A DNA stretch of 46,114 nucleotides, taken from positions 1 through 46,114 of the forward strand of contig JBBMRB010000026.1 of NCBI GenBank assembly GCA_038900335.1. Reading direction: 5' to 3'. Source of the stretch: Rs1 sp038900335 (lineage in GTDB: Bacteria; Pseudomonadota; Gammaproteobacteria; Pseudomonadales; Balneatricaceae). The position numbers and the translations under genes were made by a program. Below are positions 44,257-46,114 of this stretch, one piece after another (position 1 is the first letter of the stretch; every line of letters starts with the position of its first letter). A model generated the notes under the pieces. That model saw only the letters and a program-made list of their open reading frames with translations, was not told where the DNA came from and searched no databases.

Positions 44257-44874
44257 ATGAAATCGACTATCTATAGTGGCCAGCATGTGGCACATCAATG
44301 TTCAATGTCAGAGTCTAGCTTTGATGACGTTAATTTACAAAATGCAATTTTTAATAACGTTAACTTGCAAGCAAGTCGTTATTCGAACATTAATTTAATG
44401 CAAGGTAACTTCTATGATGTCAATCTTAGTCATTCTCAGTTCTCGATTGTTAATTTAGGAGGAGCCGTATTTTCTAATATTGTGACGTTGACGACGACCC
44501 CATTAGGCATCAGTAAAAATGCGCCTATCTCTTTTAAGGATAGTGATTTATCAGCAAGTACTTTTAATAACGTTGATATGAGTAACGTTGTATTAGAAAA
44601 TTGTCAAATATCAGGGCTAATCATTAATGGTATTGATATAGAGGCATTATTGAAAGGCGATATTAGTAAACCTGAATTGCAAAAGGTAGGTTGGCGTACG
44701 CAAAATGAGACAGGCAGTACTAATAAGGTATCTAAAGGTCATTATATGGCTAAAGGTAGCGATAAAACGCTGTGTGGTGTTGATGTGCCAAGTGCAGAAA
44801 GAGTCGCTGAAATGTCTACACAAATAGGTACAAGTGCTTGTAAAAGATGTTTGGGTATTAAAAAAAATTATTAA
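44257..44874 (+). CDS. Pentapeptide-repeat protein with C-terminal Cys/His site
   Basis: This 205-residue protein has two parts. Residues about 20-128 hold pentapeptide repeats with the usual Phe/Leu centre and Asn/Ala positions (for example FNNVNLQAS, FYDVNLSHS, FSIVNLGGA, FNNVDMSNV). These are broken at 76-92 by a TTTP-containing insert and should form a right-handed quadrilateral beta-helix. The C-terminal part (about 145-205) carries H162, C173, C195 and C198 in the arrangement H...TLCG...CKRCL, a probable zinc site. AAGGA precedes the ATG. Function unknown; the gene is alone, between the peroxidase and the adhesin. Confidence 0.75.
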   Translation: MKSTIYSGQHVAHQCSMSESSFDDVNLQNAIFNNVNLQASRYSNINLMQGNFYDVNLSHSQFSIVNLGGAVFSNIVTLTTTPLGISKNAPISFKDSDLSASTFNNVDMSNVVLENCQISGLIINGIDIEALLKGDISKPELQKVGWRTQNETGSTNKVSKGHYMAKGSDKTLCGVDVPSAERVAEMSTQIGTSACKRCLGIKKNY

Positions 44875-45155
44875 TCCCTAAATAAATTTTAATTGCTCTA
44901 CTAAAAACTTTTCATCAAATGATCGTCATTATCTAAATAGTGACGATTTATCATCTCTAAATATATTCCCTTCGTGTTCATTTATATCGCCTCATTAATT
45001 TATATCTAAAGCCATTTCTGTTAAGTTTAAATTAATATTTCATTAATGTTTTATTAAGCTATTGAAATCATTATAGTTTATGTACCTTGGTACAATAGCA
45101 AATAGGTAAAATTCCTATTATATTAGAGGTATATTAAAATAAATAGGTGATGCAA
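44875..45155 (+). promoter_or_regulatory. Leader and promoter region of the large adhesin gene
   Basis: This 281-base very AT-rich gap starts with a 7-bp hairpin ATCGTCA/TGACGAT (44922-44928, 44941-44947), possibly ending the pentapeptide transcript. An extended -10, TGGTACAAT, is at 45088-45096, and a palindrome TGTACC-TT-GGTACA (45081-45094) overlaps it and could be an operator. In the leader, CCTATT (45114-45119) can pair either with AATAGG at 45101-45106 or with AATAGG at 45142-45147, the latter containing the ribosome-binding site. Confidence 0.4.
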
Positions 45156-46114
45156 ATGGCTGCTATAGGTATTGTAAGTTCATTGTTAGGTAAAGTTGTT
45201 GCTGTAGATGCTACAGGTAATGAGCGACTATTAGCGATAGGCGATGAGGTTTTTGAAGGCGAAGTTATTGTTGCTTCAGTTGATGCCAGAATACAAATAC
45301 AAATGAATTCTGGTGATCTTGTTGAAGTTACAAATGGACAACGCTGGACCCCAACTATAGAGACATTTTCAACAGCTGAAGAAATAGCCATTGAAGATCA
45401 AGTGGTTGCTGCTGATGATTTAGCTTCTATTGAAAGTATCCAACAAGCGTTATTGGCAGGATTGGATCCAACAGAGTTTGGTGAAGCGACAGCAGCAGGC
45501 GCTGGGGCCGGCGCAGGGGCGGCAGGTATCGCTGGAGATGGCGGCACAAGTTTCGTTACTATCGCCAGAACAGCTGGCTCGATTGACCCAAATGCAGGTT
45601 TTGACACAATTGCTAGTAGTGCTAATTTCCCAACTACTTTTGTAACGCCTACACAGCAACTTTATCCAGAAATTACAGTAGATTCAATAACGGCAGTGGA
45701 TAGTAGTACCGTTGTTGAAGGCAATGAACTTTCATTTCTTATTACCTTAAGCGGCTTTCCTGTTGTTGGTGTTACCCTGCCGTTTTCTCTTGGCGGTACT
45801 GCTTCGATTGCTGATTATTCTGGTGTGCGATTTAGTAATGACGTTATCAATAATGGTGATGGTACGATACTCGTACCAGAAGGTGTAACCTCATTCACAG
45901 TTATTTTACCAACCATAGATGATACAGAAGTAGAAGCTACTGAAACTGCCGTTTTAACAGTAGGCGGAGTTGAATCTACTGGTACGATCTTAGATAACGA
46001 CAAACCAGATGTAGTCTCTGTTAGCGTTAATAACGCAGACGACAGTGTGGTTGAAGGTAAGAACCTTGAGTTCACTGTTACCTTAAGTGAAGCAACACTA
46101 AGTGAAGTAACGTA
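45156..46114 (+). CDS. LapA-type large adhesin, N-terminal part (runs off window)
   Basis: An open frame of 319 codons continues past the window end. The first 60 residues match the retention module of LapA-family adhesins (IGIVSSLLGKVVAVDATGNE, then GDEVFEGEVIVA). Residues 112-115 are TAAG in a Gly/Ala run, the di-alanine site (A113-A114) cut by the periplasmic protease LapG. From about residue 170, repeats of immunoglobulin/Calx-beta type begin (VVEGNELSFLITLSG, then VVEGKNLEFTVTLSE). By analogy the protein is secreted by a type I exporter, held in the outer membrane and released when cyclic-di-GMP falls. Start is the ATG at 45156 (AGGTGA upstream); ATG 45150 is possible. Confidence 0.85.
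   Translation, partial: MAAIGIVSSLLGKVVAVDATGNERLLAIGDEVFEGEVIVASVDARIQIQMNSGDLVEVTNGQRWTPTIETFSTAEEIAIEDQVVAADDLASIESIQQALLAGLDPTEFGEATAAGAGAGAGAAGIAGDGGTSFVTIARTAGSIDPNAGFDTIASSANFPTTFVTPTQQLYPEITVDSITAVDSSTVVEGNELSFLITLSGFPVVGVTLPFSLGGTASIADYSGVRFSNDVINNGDGTILVPEGVTSFTVILPTIDDTEVEATETAVLTVGGVESTGTILDNDKPDVVSVSVNNADDSVVEGKNLEFTVTLSEATLSEVT

Noticed and set aside
44875..45155. Possible cyclic-di-GMP riboswitch ahead of the adhesin
   Set aside because: The leader is too short and AT-rich and lacks the conserved GEMM-type bulges; only small simple hairpins are present.

Overview
The window is an AT-rich stretch of a Gram-negative gammaproteobacterial chromosome. The evidence is LPS export and lipid-asymmetry genes (lpt, kds, mla), rpoN-ptsN-rapZ, mreBCD-maf-rng-yhdP and a flagellar stator. 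Gene order (gatCAB divergent from mreBCD; rpoN-hpf-ptsN-rapZ-ptsO next to lpt/kds; mla-ibaG-murA-hisGD) resembles Pseudomonas and marine Cellvibrionales/Oceanospirillales relatives. Genus cannot be fixed from sequence alone.

Layout: (1) 1-2214: an initiator tRNA and a motA-motB-pilZ operon, all on the minus strand. (2) 2305-6631: a DUF72 protein, a membrane-anchored cold-shock-domain protein (minus), then slyX and plsB. (3) About 6656-9918: a very AT-rich accessory block between the convergent core genes plsB and gatB. It holds a short transposase-like zinc-ribbon protein, a KAP-family P-loop NTPase and a structured non-coding stretch ending in a strong terminator. (4) 9940-22426: gatCAB (minus), divergent from mreB, mreC-mreD-maf, rng and yhdP. 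(5) 22504-32539: a long minus-strand run with the order yrbG-kdsD-kdsC-lptC-lptA-lptB-rpoN-hpf-ptsN-rapZ-ptsO-mgtE-darP. (6) 32826-39724: mlaFEDCB, then three tandem hairpins, then ibaG-murA-hisG-hisD. (7) 39794-44874: yaaA (minus), trpS, sseA, a DyP-type peroxidase and a pentapeptide-repeat protein with a Cys/His tail. (8) 45156-end: the 5' part of a large LapA-type adhesin gene that runs off the window.

Functional themes: much of the core content serves the envelope. This covers LPS precursor synthesis and export (kdsD/kdsC/lptCAB), phospholipid retrieval (mla), phospholipid transport (yhdP), phospholipid synthesis (plsB), peptidoglycan (murA) and rod shape (mreBCD). The nitrogen-PTS genes (ptsN, ptsO, rapZ) sit with sigma-54. 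Two separate loci point to cyclic-di-GMP control of motility versus attachment: a PilZ protein with the stator, and an adhesin with a LapG-type cleavage site.

The best candidates for something undescribed are the KAP NTPase block with its adjacent structured non-coding region, the membrane-tethered cold-shock protein, the pentapeptide/zinc-site fusion, and the 5' leader of the adhesin gene. Every function here is inferred from motifs and context read by eye; no database search was run.
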